A stretch of 64,000 nucleotides of DNA from Stappia sp. ES.058. Its GTDB lineage: Bacteria > Pseudomonadota > Alphaproteobacteria > Rhizobiales > Stappiaceae. Location of the stretch: NCBI RefSeq assembly GCF_900105595.1, contig NZ_LT629784.1, positions 1,736,001 through 1,800,000 on the forward strand. Reading direction: 5' to 3'. Made by a program: the position numbers and the translations under genes. Positions 8,780 to 17,176 of the stretch are shown here, one piece after another. Within the stretch, counting starts at the first letter, position 1; every line of letters begins with the position of its first letter. The notes beneath the pieces were generated by a model, which saw nothing but the letters and a program-made list of their open reading frames with translations, had not been told where the DNA came from and searched no databases.

Positions 8780-10606
8780 CTATTCGACCGTGACGGATTT
8801 CGCCAGATTGCGGGGCTGGTCGACGTCCGTGCCCATGAACACGGCTGTGTGATACGCCAGAAGCTGCACCGGCACGGAATGCACGATCGGCGCAATGAGC
8901 TCCGGGACATTCGGCAGGACGATCGTCTTCCAGGTCGGCGTGCTGCAGGCGGCAAAACCGGCCTGATCGGTAATCAACACGATCTTGCCGCCGCGGGCGG
9001 CCACCTCCTGCATGTTCGACATCGTCTTTTCAAACAGGCCGTCATGTGGCGCGATGACGATCACCGGCACATCCTCGTCGATCAACGCAATCGGACCGTG
9101 CTTGAGTTCACCGGCCGCATAGCCTTCGGCGTGAATGTAGGAGATTTCCTTGAGCTTGAGCGCGCCCTCCATCGCAATCGCGAAACTTGTGCCACGGCCC
9201 AGGTAGAGGACGTCGCGGGCGCGCGCCAGCGGCTGCGCGAGCTTCTCGATTTCCGGCTCAATCGCCAGCGCGCGGCTGAGGTGGGCCGGCAACTCCGACA
9301 GCGCCCGCACAAGCTCGCCCGCCCGCGCATCGTCGAGATGACCGCGCTGGCGTCCCGCGTGAATGGCGAGAACGGCAAGAACCCCGAGCTGGCAGATGAA
9401 CGCTTTCGTCGACGCAACCCCGATTTCGCGTCCCGCGATCGTCGGGAAAACAAGATCGGCCTCGCGGGCGATGGTCGATTCCGGCACGTTGACGATCGCC
9501 CCCGTGCGCGCGCCTTCGGCCTTGCAGTATCGCAGGCAGGCGAGCGTGTCCGCCGTCTCGCCCGACTGGGAAATGAACAACGCCATGTCGCTGTCGCTCA
9601 GCGGCGCCTCGCGATAGCGGAATTCCGAGGCGACATCGATCTCGACCGGGAGCCGGGCTATGCGCTCGAACCAGTATTTCGCCACCAGACCCGCATAATA
9701 GGCGGTTCCGCAGGCGGAAATGATCAACCGGTTGAGACGGGTGAAATCGACTTCGCTGCGGGCGTCGAGCACCGTCGTCATGGCCGACAGATCAAGAAAG
9801 CGCGACACCGTATGGCCGATGACCTCCGGCTGCTCATGGATCTCCTTTTCCATGAAGTGCCGAAAGTTCCCCTTCTCGATGGTCTGAGATACCGCCTCGC
9901 TGGTGATCGTGTCCCGTGTGACCGGTTCGTTTGACTGGTTGAAGATCTCGCAGCCGGCACGGGTCAGCACGACCCAGTCGCCCTCCTCCAGATAGGTGAT
10001 CCTGTCGGTGAAGGGCGACAGCGCGATCGCGTCGGAGCCCAGATACATTTCATTGTTGCCGTGCCCGACAGCCAGCGGCGACCCGCGGCGCGCGCCGATC
10101 AGGAGATCCGGCTCGCTTTCGAACACGAAGGCAAGCGCAAAGGCACCGGCAAGGCGCGGCAGAACGGCGGCGACCGCCTCCTTCGGGCTGCTGCCCCGCG
10201 CGATCTCGCGGGAAACAAGAAACGCCACGACTTCGGTGTCGGTGTCGCTCGACGGTCGCGCACCTTCGGCCTCGACCTCGCGCCGCAGTTCAAGATGATT
10301 CTCGATGATCCCGTTGTGCACGACCGCCACACCGGGCGCGACATGCGGATGGGCATTGTTCTCGGTCGCCGCGCCATGGGTCGCCCATCGTGTGTGACCG
10401 ATCCCCGCGGCCCCCGCCAAAGGCATGCGTTCGAGCTTTTCCTGAAGGTTCCTGAGCTTGCCCGGCGCGCGGCAGCGCTTCAGCGCCCCGTCATCGACCG
10501 TGACGACACCCGCCGAATCATACCCCCGGTATTCCAGCCGTTTCAGCGCGTCCACGAGTTGCCCTGCAACCGCGTCGCTTCCGAGGATCCCAACGATTCC
10601 GCACAT
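8780..10606 (-). CDS. glmS: Glutamine--fructose-6-phosphate aminotransferase (isomerizing) GlmS
   Basis: GlmS makes glucosamine-6-phosphate from fructose-6-phosphate and glutamine, the first step towards UDP-GlcNAc for peptidoglycan and lipid A. The 608 residues match the family length. The protein starts MCGIVGILG, so Cys2 is the N-terminal nucleophile of the class II glutaminase domain (residues 1 to about 240). Two SIS sugar-isomerase domains follow, with SACGTAYYAGLVAKYW, FISQSGETADTLA and LGRGTSFAIAMEGALKLKEISYIHAE visible, and the usual C-terminal PRNLAKSVTVE. glmU is not adjacent in this window. No glmS ribozyme is expected or seen upstream. Confidence 0.97.
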   Translation of the reverse strand: MCGIVGILGSDAVAGQLVDALKRLEYRGYDSAGVVTVDDGALKRCRAPGKLRNLQEKLERMPLAGAAGIGHTRWATHGAATENNAHPHVAPGVAVVHNGIIENHLELRREVEAEGARPSSDTDTEVVAFLVSREIARGSSPKEAVAAVLPRLAGAFALAFVFESEPDLLIGARRGSPLAVGHGNNEMYLGSDAIALSPFTDRITYLEEGDWVVLTRAGCEIFNQSNEPVTRDTITSEAVSQTIEKGNFRHFMEKEIHEQPEVIGHTVSRFLDLSAMTTVLDARSEVDFTRLNRLIISACGTAYYAGLVAKYWFERIARLPVEIDVASEFRYREAPLSDSDMALFISQSGETADTLACLRYCKAEGARTGAIVNVPESTIAREADLVFPTIAGREIGVASTKAFICQLGVLAVLAIHAGRQRGHLDDARAGELVRALSELPAHLSRALAIEPEIEKLAQPLARARDVLYLGRGTSFAIAMEGALKLKEISYIHAEGYAAGELKHGPIALIDEDVPVIVIAPHDGLFEKTMSNMQEVAARGGKIVLITDQAGFAACSTPTWKTIVLPNVPELIAPIVHSVPVQLLAYHTAVFMGTDVDQPRNLAKSVTVE

Positions 10607-10789
10607 GAATGTCTGTCTCCAAATTGGCCAAATCGCGCCGCTGCGCGTTTCGTTCGCAGCCTCTTCTAGTGCGCGTGGCCTGCCCGCGCACAATCAAAAC
10701 CTGTTTCAATTCATGACACACACCGGACAAAGCCGGGTCCTGACCATGAGAAAGGTGAAAATGACGACACAATCGCCAAGTTTTATCGC

Positions 10790-10817
10790 TTGTTAACCCT
10801 GTTTGGGGTTTTCTAGA
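10790..10817 (+). promoter_or_regulatory. Weak candidate promoter for the SPOR-like gene
   Basis: TTGTTA (10790-10795), a 16 bp spacer and TCTAGA (10812-10817) lie 32 bp before the GTG start. The 243 bp gap between glmS and this gene otherwise shows nothing recognisable. Confidence 0.3.
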
Positions 10818-10849
10818 CTCCAAATTCAATACTGTCCGGGAACCAACGT

Positions 10850-11929
10850 GTGAAACCGCTCGAATACAGCAAGAAAGCGCCCTTGAGGGGACGCAAGCTC
10901 GGCGACACCGGGCGCATTTCGCTGTGGGGCGGCGCGGCCCTCCTGTTCGGGGTCGTCGGCGTGTCGTCCGTCTTCCTCACCCCACCCGGCGGTCATTCCC
11001 CTCAGCGGTTTTCGAACACACAGCTTCCTCCGGCAGGCGATGTCCGCACCACCGCGTCGATCGGAGCCGGAAATGACAGGCCGGGACTGGAGATCTACCC
11101 GTCGGCGGGCGGCACGGGTGCCGCCCAGGCGCGGCACCAGATAAAGGGCGAGGTCGAAACCCTGCGACGCGAGGTTGCAGCGCTCAAGCGCACCGTCGCC
11201 GTCCTGCAGGAACGCAAGGCCATTCTCGCCGAGAAACTCGACGACGTGCAGTCCGTAGAGACCCGCGATCCCGACCAGGCGTCCGCCCCTGTCCGGCAGC
11301 CGACGCGCTTCAACGCCAAGCTCGATGCCGCGGTCGAGGCGATTGCCGGAAAGCCCGGTCCCGTCGAAACAATGCCCGCGCCGGTTGGCCGGGTAACGCG
11401 CCGCGCGCCTCCGAAACCCGCGGCGCCGCGTTTTGCCGAAGAGACCCTTCCGGCAAACCTGAGCGAGCCTGTCCGCATCGTCGCCCTTCCAGGCGCCGAA
11501 CCGCCGGCAAACGTCGCCTCCGTTCCGACGGCGGAGAACACTGAACCGGCGTTACCGGCGGTGCCCGGCGCACGTCCCCCGACAAAACCCGACGACGCAA
11601 GACTTTCGATATCCGGTGCCGCCGGGCGAATTTCCGGCGCTGCGGGGAACCGGATCGGACGCAGCGATTTTGCCCTTGATCTCGGCCGCTTCGAGAGCCG
11701 CGAGGAGGCGGAAGGCCGCTGGGCGGAGATCCGCGAAACGCAACCGGCTCTTCCCGCAACGATTTCGTCCCGGATCGTCGACGATCCGCAAAACCCGGGC
11801 GAGTTGCGCCTGATGGCCGGCCCGTTCCCCAATGCCGCAGATGCGGCTGCCGCTTGCGCTTACCTCTCCTCCGGCGATATCACGTGTTTGCCGGCCCTTT
11901 ACCCGAGGGACACGGCTGCGCGACGCTGA
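10850..11929 (+). CDS. Membrane-anchored SPOR-like domain protein
   Basis: A 359-residue protein starting with GTG. It has a short basic cytoplasmic tail (residues 1-22), one membrane segment (ISLWGGAALLFGVVGVSSVF, about 24-43), a short coiled coil rich in Glu/Arg (IKGEVETLRREVAALKRTV region, about 98-135), a long Ala/Pro-rich linker, and a C-terminal domain of about 75 residues. That tail (DFALDLGRFESREEAEGRW ... LMAGPFPNAADAAAACAYL) has the two beta-alpha halves of a SPOR domain, which in other proteins binds denuded peptidoglycan at division sites. The topology (N-in, SPOR outside) resembles FtsN-type proteins, but the SPOR match is judged by eye and the role in division is an inference. 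Confidence 0.65.
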   Translation: MKPLEYSKKAPLRGRKLGDTGRISLWGGAALLFGVVGVSSVFLTPPGGHSPQRFSNTQLPPAGDVRTTASIGAGNDRPGLEIYPSAGGTGAAQARHQIKGEVETLRREVAALKRTVAVLQERKAILAEKLDDVQSVETRDPDQASAPVRQPTRFNAKLDAAVEAIAGKPGPVETMPAPVGRVTRRAPPKPAAPRFAEETLPANLSEPVRIVALPGAEPPANVASVPTAENTEPALPAVPGARPPTKPDDARLSISGAAGRISGAAGNRIGRSDFALDLGRFESREEAEGRWAEIRETQPALPATISSRIVDDPQNPGELRLMAGPFPNAADAAAACAYLSSGDITCLPALYPRDTAARR

Positions 11930-11994
11930 CGCGCGCCAAACCATCGCCCGCGGCGGTTTCTTCCGTCCTGCGGTCCCACGCGTAGGTTCGTTCG

Positions 11995-12966
11995 ATGTTC
12001 GATCCCGCCGACCAACGGCACCGGGCGTTCGCCCTCTTGCTGGTCATGCCCCTGTTTTTTTCGTCCAACCTGATTATCGGGCGTGCGGCAGCGGCAAGCG
12101 TCGAACCGTGGACCCTCGCATTTCTGAGGTGGGTGCTGGCCTTCGCCATCCTGCTTCCCTTCGCCCACAAGGGCCTTGTGCGCCACCGCAACACGCTGCT
12201 GCGCCAGTGGAACCTGATCGGCATGATGGGACTGCTCGGCATGTGGTTTTGCGGCGCGGGCGTCTATTTCGCGCTGAACTACACGACAGCGACCAACGGT
12301 ACGCTGATCTACACCTCCGCGCCGATCCTGATCGTCCTGCTGGAATGGCTGTTCCGCGGGCGCCAGGTCGGCCTGCGCGAGGGGATCGGCATCACGCTCG
12401 CCATTCTCGGTGTGGTGGCGATCGTCGTAAAAGGGTCGCTCTCCATCCTCCTGTCCCTGGAATTCAATGCCGGCGACGTGATCTTCGCGCTGGCCGCCCT
12501 GAGCTGGGCGCTCTATTCCGTGCTTCTGAAACGCCAGTCGCTGGCGGAGGTCCCGACACTTTCCCTGTTCGCGGCGCTTGCCTTTGCCGGCGCCGTCACG
12601 CTGTTTCCCTTCACCGTCATCGAGATCGCGGAAACCGGGCGGTTTCCGACCTCCGGCGACGCTTGGGCCTCGATCTTCGGGATCGCGCTTGTTTCGTCAG
12701 TTCTGGCGTTTTCCTGCTTTCAGCATGGCATCAAGATCGTGGGTCCCTCGACGACCGGCCTGTTCATGTATCTGATGCCGCCCTACGGCGTGATGATGGC
12801 CGTCGTCTTTCTGGGTGAAGAGCTTCATGTCTATCACTTTGCGGGCTTCCTGCTGATCATGAGCGGGCTGGTCCTGGCGACCGCGCCGCCGTGGCTGATC
12901 GCACGCATTCCCTTCGCGAACCGATTGACCGGTCAGCTCCGCAAGGCTGTCACCGGGCGCGTCTGA
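11995..12966 (+). CDS. DMT superfamily (EamA) transporter
   Basis: A 323-residue inner-membrane protein with about ten hydrophobic segments arranged as two EamA repeats. The first repeat has FFSSNLIIGRAAAASVEPWTLAFLRW, the FxxRW pattern common in this family; the second contains ALSWALYSVLLKRQ and ends with MPPYGVMMAVVFLGEE. Members export amino acids, metabolites or drugs; the substrate here cannot be told. It stands 65 bp after the SPOR-like gene. A GC-rich hairpin (12965-12991, 8 bp stem, no T run) follows the stop and may end the transcript. Confidence 0.88.
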   Translation: MFDPADQRHRAFALLLVMPLFFSSNLIIGRAAAASVEPWTLAFLRWVLAFAILLPFAHKGLVRHRNTLLRQWNLIGMMGLLGMWFCGAGVYFALNYTTATNGTLIYTSAPILIVLLEWLFRGRQVGLREGIGITLAILGVVAIVVKGSLSILLSLEFNAGDVIFALAALSWALYSVLLKRQSLAEVPTLSLFAALAFAGAVTLFPFTVIEIAETGRFPTSGDAWASIFGIALVSSVLAFSCFQHGIKIVGPSTTGLFMYLMPPYGVMMAVVFLGEELHVYHFAGFLLIMSGLVLATAPPWLIARIPFANRLTGQLRKAVTGRV

Positions 12967-13007
12967 CGCCGCGCCGCGCGTTTGCGGCGTCGCTACGTTC
13001 GGTGATG

Positions 13008-13037
13008 AAAAAAGGGGCGGCCCGAAGGACCGCCCCT
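13008..13037 (-). terminator. Terminator of the sox operon (minus strand)
   Basis: On the minus strand an 8 bp GC stem (AGGGGCGG / CCGCCCCT, loop of nine) is followed directly by six T. It lies 26 bp after the soxF stop codon and closes the soxX-to-soxF gene series. Confidence 0.85.
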
Positions 13038-13062
13038 GAATTGCTGCAAGACGAAACCGCCG

Positions 13063-14343
13063 TCAGCCGAACATGTCGGTCGTGATCCCGGCGTACCAGC
13101 CCAGCGATTCCTCATACGTCGCCTTGCGCAGCGCGGCGTCTTCGCCGGTCTGGCTGATGAAGCCGTCTGTCTTGGTGATCTTGTCTTCGCCCGCCTCGTA
13201 GCGCGCGCCGACCTTCACGCCATTGTCGGTCGAGATCAGGCTCCAGCAGGTGTTCGAGAAACGTGGCGGAAAGGCCTTCGCATCCAGCAGATCGGCGCGA
13301 ATGGCCATGGCCGCGGCCTTCGCCTGGCTGTTTGCGGAAAAGCCCGACTTCGGCATGTCGCCGGCAATGCAACTGTCGCCCAATACATGGATCGCCGCAT
13401 CCATCGTGCTGCGCAGGGTCGCCGGTTCGATCGGGCAATAGCCGCTGTCATTGGCGAGCCCCGCATCGCGGGCGATCGTGCCGGCGGTCTGTGCGGGGAT
13501 AACATTGGCGACATCCGCCTTGAAGGTGTCGAAGTCCGTCTCGATTGTCCCCGCGCGCGCATCCACGTTCGTGATGTCGCCGATGATCGATTTCGGCAGC
13601 CATTCGATCATCCCGGGATAGTGCTCCTCCCAGCCCTCCATGAACAAAGCCTGCTTGGAAAACGCTTCTTTTGGATCAAGAATCACAATTTTCGCGCTTG
13701 GATTTGATGATTTAAGATGGTGCGCGACCATGGAAACGCGCTCATACGGCCCTGGCGGGCACCGATAGGGGTTCGGCGGCGCGACCATCGCATAGGTTCC
13801 GCCCTCGCGCATCGCCGTGATCTTGCTCTTCAAGAGCGCGGTCTGCGTGCCCGCCTTCCAGGCATGCGGCATCAACCCGGCCGCCTCGATCGAATAGCCC
13901 GGCACGCTGTCGTAATCGAAGTCGATGCCCGGCGCGACCACCAGCCGGTCGTAGGAAACCCGCCCGCCCGAGGCCAGCGCCACCGTCTTGGCGTCGCGGT
14001 CGATCCCGGTCGCCCAGTCGTGGACGACATTGACGCCATAATCGGAGGCCAGCGTCGCGTAGGAATGGCCGATGGAGTCAAACGACCGAAACCCGCCGAT
14101 GTAGAGATTGGAGAAAAAGCAGGTGTAATAGGTCTTTGTCGGCTCGATCAGCGTGACGTCGACCGCGCCCTCGCTGTCCTTGGCGAGATAGCGCGCCGCG
14201 GTCGCACCGCCCGCGCCGCCGCCGATGATCACGACTTTCGGCCGTCCTTGAGCGAAGGCCGCGCGACCGCGCCCGGTCAGAACCCCGGCGCCCGCGACAG
14301 CTCCCAGTCCCTGCGTAAAATGGCGTCTTGAAATTCCCGTCAT
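13063..14343 (-). CDS. soxF: SoxF, flavocytochrome c sulfide dehydrogenase flavoprotein subunit
   Basis: A 426-residue periplasmic FAD protein of the FccB/SoxF family, which oxidises sulfide and passes electrons to its cytochrome partner. A twin-arginine-like signal (ISRRHFTQGLGAVAGAG) is followed by the dinucleotide-binding motif VVIIGGGAGGATAARYL. Cys residues for the active-site disulfide are plausible in TYYTCFFSN (about residue 73) and in the YRCPPGPYERV region; a C-terminal FCSD-type segment (SNTCWSLISTDNGVKVGARYE) is clear. The start is ATG 14343 with GGAGG about 9 bp upstream. It follows soxE by 58 bp and is the last gene of the operon. In Paracoccus SoxF enhances Sox activity rather than being essential. 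Confidence 0.93.
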   Translation of the reverse strand: MTGISRRHFTQGLGAVAGAGVLTGRGRAAFAQGRPKVVIIGGGAGGATAARYLAKDSEGAVDVTLIEPTKTYYTCFFSNLYIGGFRSFDSIGHSYATLASDYGVNVVHDWATGIDRDAKTVALASGGRVSYDRLVVAPGIDFDYDSVPGYSIEAAGLMPHAWKAGTQTALLKSKITAMREGGTYAMVAPPNPYRCPPGPYERVSMVAHHLKSSNPSAKIVILDPKEAFSKQALFMEGWEEHYPGMIEWLPKSIIGDITNVDARAGTIETDFDTFKADVANVIPAQTAGTIARDAGLANDSGYCPIEPATLRSTMDAAIHVLGDSCIAGDMPKSGFSANSQAKAAAMAIRADLLDAKAFPPRFSNTCWSLISTDNGVKVGARYEAGEDKITKTDGFISQTGEDAALRKATYEESLGWYAGITTDMFG

Positions 14344-14401
14344 GTCGCATCCTCCCGAAAAACGCTCAGCGATCTCCATCCTCACGATGGACAGCTTCTT
14401 G

Positions 14402-15121
14402 TTATTGACCCGTTTGGGAGAAATAGGCCGCGAGCGCAGCGATCTCCTCATCCGACAGGCTGGCGGCTATGGACTGCATGACCGGATTGTCCCGGCTCTT
14501 CATCTTGTAGGCGTGCAGCACCGTCACGAACAGATCCCCCGGCCATCCGGTGATGGAGGGAATGCCCTTGTCCTCACCGTCCGCCTGGTGGCAGGTCACG
14601 CATTCCGACGACAGATATTCACCGTAGTCCGGGTCGCCTTCGAGCGCCAGAATATGCGCCGGGACGACAGGGTCGGCGTCCTCAAGCGGCACGGTCGCCG
14701 GCGTCTCGGGAATATTCGCGGCGCCGGGCGAAAACTGACGCAGAAAGGCCACCACCGCACGACGGTCCTCAAGATCCCGCAATCCGCCGAAATTCATCTT
14801 GGTGCCATGGACAGCGCTCTTGGGGTCTTCGAGATAGGCGGAAAGAGCCTCTTCCGTCCAAACGAGACCGCCCTGCCCGGCGGCCTCCATCGCCCGGGAG
14901 TAGCGATAGCCCTCCAGGGTTCCGGCGCGCCGGCCATAGATGTTGTTGAGATACGGTCCGACCCGGTGCTTGGCGTCCACACCAACCTGATGACAGGACT
15001 GGCACTTGCGAAAGATCTTGCGACCCTGCTTCAGGAGCGGGTCGTCGGCAAGGGCGTCCCCGGTCGCGAACACGAAAAACGCGGCCGCAAGAACCAATGC
15101 ATATCCGCCTGATCCTCGCAT
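14402..15121 (-). CDS. soxE: SoxE, dihaem c-type cytochrome partner of SoxF
   Basis: A 239-residue periplasmic cytochrome with a Sec signal peptide (ALVLAAAFFVFATGDALA, cleaved near residue 25) and two haem c sites: CQSCH at 40-44 and CVTCH at 174-178. The N-terminal half is a class I cytochrome with GPYLNNIYGR and a distal-methionine region GTKMNF; the second half has a similar fold with VMQSIAASLSDEEIAALAAYF. Position between soxD and soxF and the dihaem layout identify it as SoxE, the electron acceptor of the SoxF flavoprotein. Only 35 bp separates it from soxD. Confidence 0.88.
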   Translation of the reverse strand: MRGSGGYALVLAAAFFVFATGDALADDPLLKQGRKIFRKCQSCHQVGVDAKHRVGPYLNNIYGRRAGTLEGYRYSRAMEAAGQGGLVWTEEALSAYLEDPKSAVHGTKMNFGGLRDLEDRRAVVAFLRQFSPGAANIPETPATVPLEDADPVVPAHILALEGDPDYGEYLSSECVTCHQADGEDKGIPSITGWPGDLFVTVLHAYKMKSRDNPVMQSIAASLSDEEIAALAAYFSQTGQ

Positions 15122-15156
15122 GCCGCGTTCTCCCTGTTCGCAGATCTGATCTGATC

Positions 15157-15819
15157 CTAGTCGACGTTTATGCCCGCCGTATCGCCGTCTTCATCCGGCG
15201 TGACGTCGATGATACGCGCCCGCTTGGTGATTTTCACCTCGTCCTTGCAATCGCTCATGCAAGGCTCGTTCTTGGACACGAGCGGCGTGTCCGGCCGGTC
15301 GTCGTCGATGAAGCCGTCCTCGTTTGGCAGGCGGATCGAGGTGAAATTGTCTTTCGACAGCTCGAATTCGTCGTCCGTCACCACATCGTTCATGTAGAGA
15401 AGATAGGCGACGATCGCATAGGTCTGGTCGGGCGTCAGGCTTTGTGCGTTGCCGAAGGGCATCGCCCGGTAGATATAATCGTAAACCGTTGAAAGATAGG
15501 GCCAATACGAGCCGATCGTCTTGACCGGGTTCTGGCTGGAGAGCGTGTCCCAGCCACCGGCCAGTACCGGCCAGCGGCCGGCGCCTTCCGCGAAATCGCC
15601 ATGGCAGACCGCGCATTGCTCGGCGAAGACCGCCTCGCCGTCCGCGACCGTACCGCGTCCTTCGGGAAGACCCTGGCCGTCCGGACGCACATCGATGTTC
15701 CAGCCCGCGACCTCTTCGGGCGTCGCCTCCGTGCCCAGGCCGAACTTTTCCGCGCCCGCGTTGGCGGAGACCAGGGAGACGGCTGCGGCCAGCGTGAGGA
15801 CCTTAAGAAATCTCGACAT
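15157..15819 (-). CDS. soxD: SoxD, cytochrome c subunit of sulfane dehydrogenase (short, monohaem form)
   Basis: SoxD takes electrons from SoxC during oxidation of the sulfane sulfur bound to SoxY. This copy has 220 residues, a Sec signal (VLTLAAAVSLVSANAGA) and one haem site, CAVCH at 69-73, with MPFGNAQSLTPDQTYAIVAYLLYM as the distal region. The Paracoccus protein is dihaem and about 380 residues long; here the second cytochrome domain is absent and the protein ends in an acidic tail containing EPCMSDCKDEV. Nothing suggests a frameshift, because soxE starts only 35 bp later. Its start lies inside the end of soxC (17 bp overlap), so the two are probably translationally coupled. Confidence 0.85.
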   Translation of the reverse strand: MSRFLKVLTLAAAVSLVSANAGAEKFGLGTEATPEEVAGWNIDVRPDGQGLPEGRGTVADGEAVFAEQCAVCHGDFAEGAGRWPVLAGGWDTLSSQNPVKTIGSYWPYLSTVYDYIYRAMPFGNAQSLTPDQTYAIVAYLLYMNDVVTDDEFELSKDNFTSIRLPNEDGFIDDDRPDTPLVSKNEPCMSDCKDEVKITKRARIIDVTPDEDGDTAGINVD

Positions 15820-17092
15820 TTTCGACCCCTCCGTTGGCCATGACATGCCACGTTTGAATGCCGTTGTTGTGGTAGATCGAGTTGGTGCCGCGCACGGCCC
15901 GGAGCTCGTCCTTGGTCGGCTGGACATAGCCTGTATCATCATATGCGCGCGACTGAAGAAGCAGGTCGGAGCCGTCCCAGTCGAACTCGAAATAGAACCG
16001 ATGAAGCGCCTTTGGCAGGCTCAAACCGTCGATGCGCGCCTGGTGCCAGTTCTTGCCACCGTCGAGCGTGACGTCGACGCGGGTGATCCGCCCCCGGCCC
16101 GACCAGGCCAGGCCGGTCAGAACCGTGGGTCCCTTGCCGTGGGTGATCGGCGCCTGCGGGCTCGGATTGGTGATCACGGACTTTGCGTCCATCTCCCAGG
16201 TGAAGCGGCGTGCCTTGCCGTTGGCGAGAAGGTCGGTGTATTTCGACGTTTCCTCGCGCGCATGCCAGGGCTTGTCGCCAACCTCGATGCGGCGGAGCCA
16301 CTTGACCCACATGTTGCCTTCCCAGCCGGGAACGACCAGCCGCGCCGGATAGCCCTGTTCGGGCCGCAGCGCCTCGCCGTTCATCTTGAAGGCAACCATG
16401 CAATCGTCGAGCGCCTTTTCCATCGGCACGGATCGGTTCATGCCCGCCGCATCGCCGCCTTCCGGCATGATCCACTTGGCGTTGGTTCTGAGACCCGCTT
16501 CCTCCAGAATGTATTTCAGCGGCACGCCGGTATACATCACGCAATGGACCATGCCATGCGTGAACTGGCAGCCGTTGAGCTGGGCACCGCGCCACTCCAT
16601 GCCGGAATTGGCCGCACATTCCAGGAAGTAGATCCGGTTCTCGCGCGGAAAGCGCTTCAGATCCTCAAGCGTGAAAATCAGCGGCTTGTCGACCAGGCCG
16701 TTGATCATCAGCCGGTAGTCGGTCGGGTTCATCTCCGCCACGCCGCCGTGATGACGCTCGAAGCACAATCCGTTGGGCGTGATGATGCCATCGAGTTCAT
16801 GCAGCGGCGTGAAGTTGATCGAGCTCTCGCGCGATGCCGTCAGCCATTCGACGCTCCGGCGCACCACCTCGGATTCATGCTCCGAGGGCATGCCATATGG
16901 CGCGGCATCGACGCCGGCGCCGAGATACTTGCTCCAGTCGGCGACATTCGGCGGCAGGTTGTAGGGATCCGGCTCGGCCGCACGGGCGAACCCGGCCGTG
17001 GCGGCAAGACCGCCCGCCGCGAGCCCGGCCTTCAGAAGGTTGCGCCTGGAGGGACTGGCGATGCCTTTCTCCGGCGTATCAGATTTCGACAT
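15803..17092 (-). CDS. soxC: SoxC, molybdenum sulfane dehydrogenase subunit (sulfite oxidase family)
   Basis: A 429-residue molybdopterin enzyme of the sulfite oxidase family that oxidises SoxY-bound sulfane sulfur. A twin-arginine signal (SRRNLLKAGLAAGGLAATAG) fits export of a folded Mo-protein. The Moco-binding domain contains ETLxCxxN-like FLECAANSGMEW with the ligand Cys159, and GMVHCVMYTGVPL and PGWEGNMWVKWLRRIEV further on; a C-terminal Mo-co dimerisation domain follows (ITRVDVTLDGGKNW). The start chosen at 17092 excludes a poor upstream extension. It follows soxB by 84 bp and overlaps soxD. Presence of soxCD predicts complete oxidation of thiosulfate to sulfate without sulfur globules. 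Confidence 0.95.
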   Translation of the reverse strand: MSKSDTPEKGIASPSRRNLLKAGLAAGGLAATAGFARAAEPDPYNLPPNVADWSKYLGAGVDAAPYGMPSEHESEVVRRSVEWLTASRESSINFTPLHELDGIITPNGLCFERHHGGVAEMNPTDYRLMINGLVDKPLIFTLEDLKRFPRENRIYFLECAANSGMEWRGAQLNGCQFTHGMVHCVMYTGVPLKYILEEAGLRTNAKWIMPEGGDAAGMNRSVPMEKALDDCMVAFKMNGEALRPEQGYPARLVVPGWEGNMWVKWLRRIEVGDKPWHAREETSKYTDLLANGKARRFTWEMDAKSVITNPSPQAPITHGKGPTVLTGLAWSGRGRITRVDVTLDGGKNWHQARIDGLSLPKALHRFYFEFDWDGSDLLLQSRAYDDTGYVQPTKDELRAVRGTNSIYHNNGIQTWHVMANGGVENVEIS

Positions 17093-17176
17093 TTTCTCTC
17101 TCCGGTTCGATCGGATCAAATCCATTTATTCAGATACATGAACATTACGGACATGATGAGGCCCATCAATGACCCG

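Noticed and set aside
10607..10849. glmS ribozyme or riboswitch in the glmS leader
   Set aside because: The glmS ribozyme is a Gram-positive feature and no supporting fold was recognisable here.
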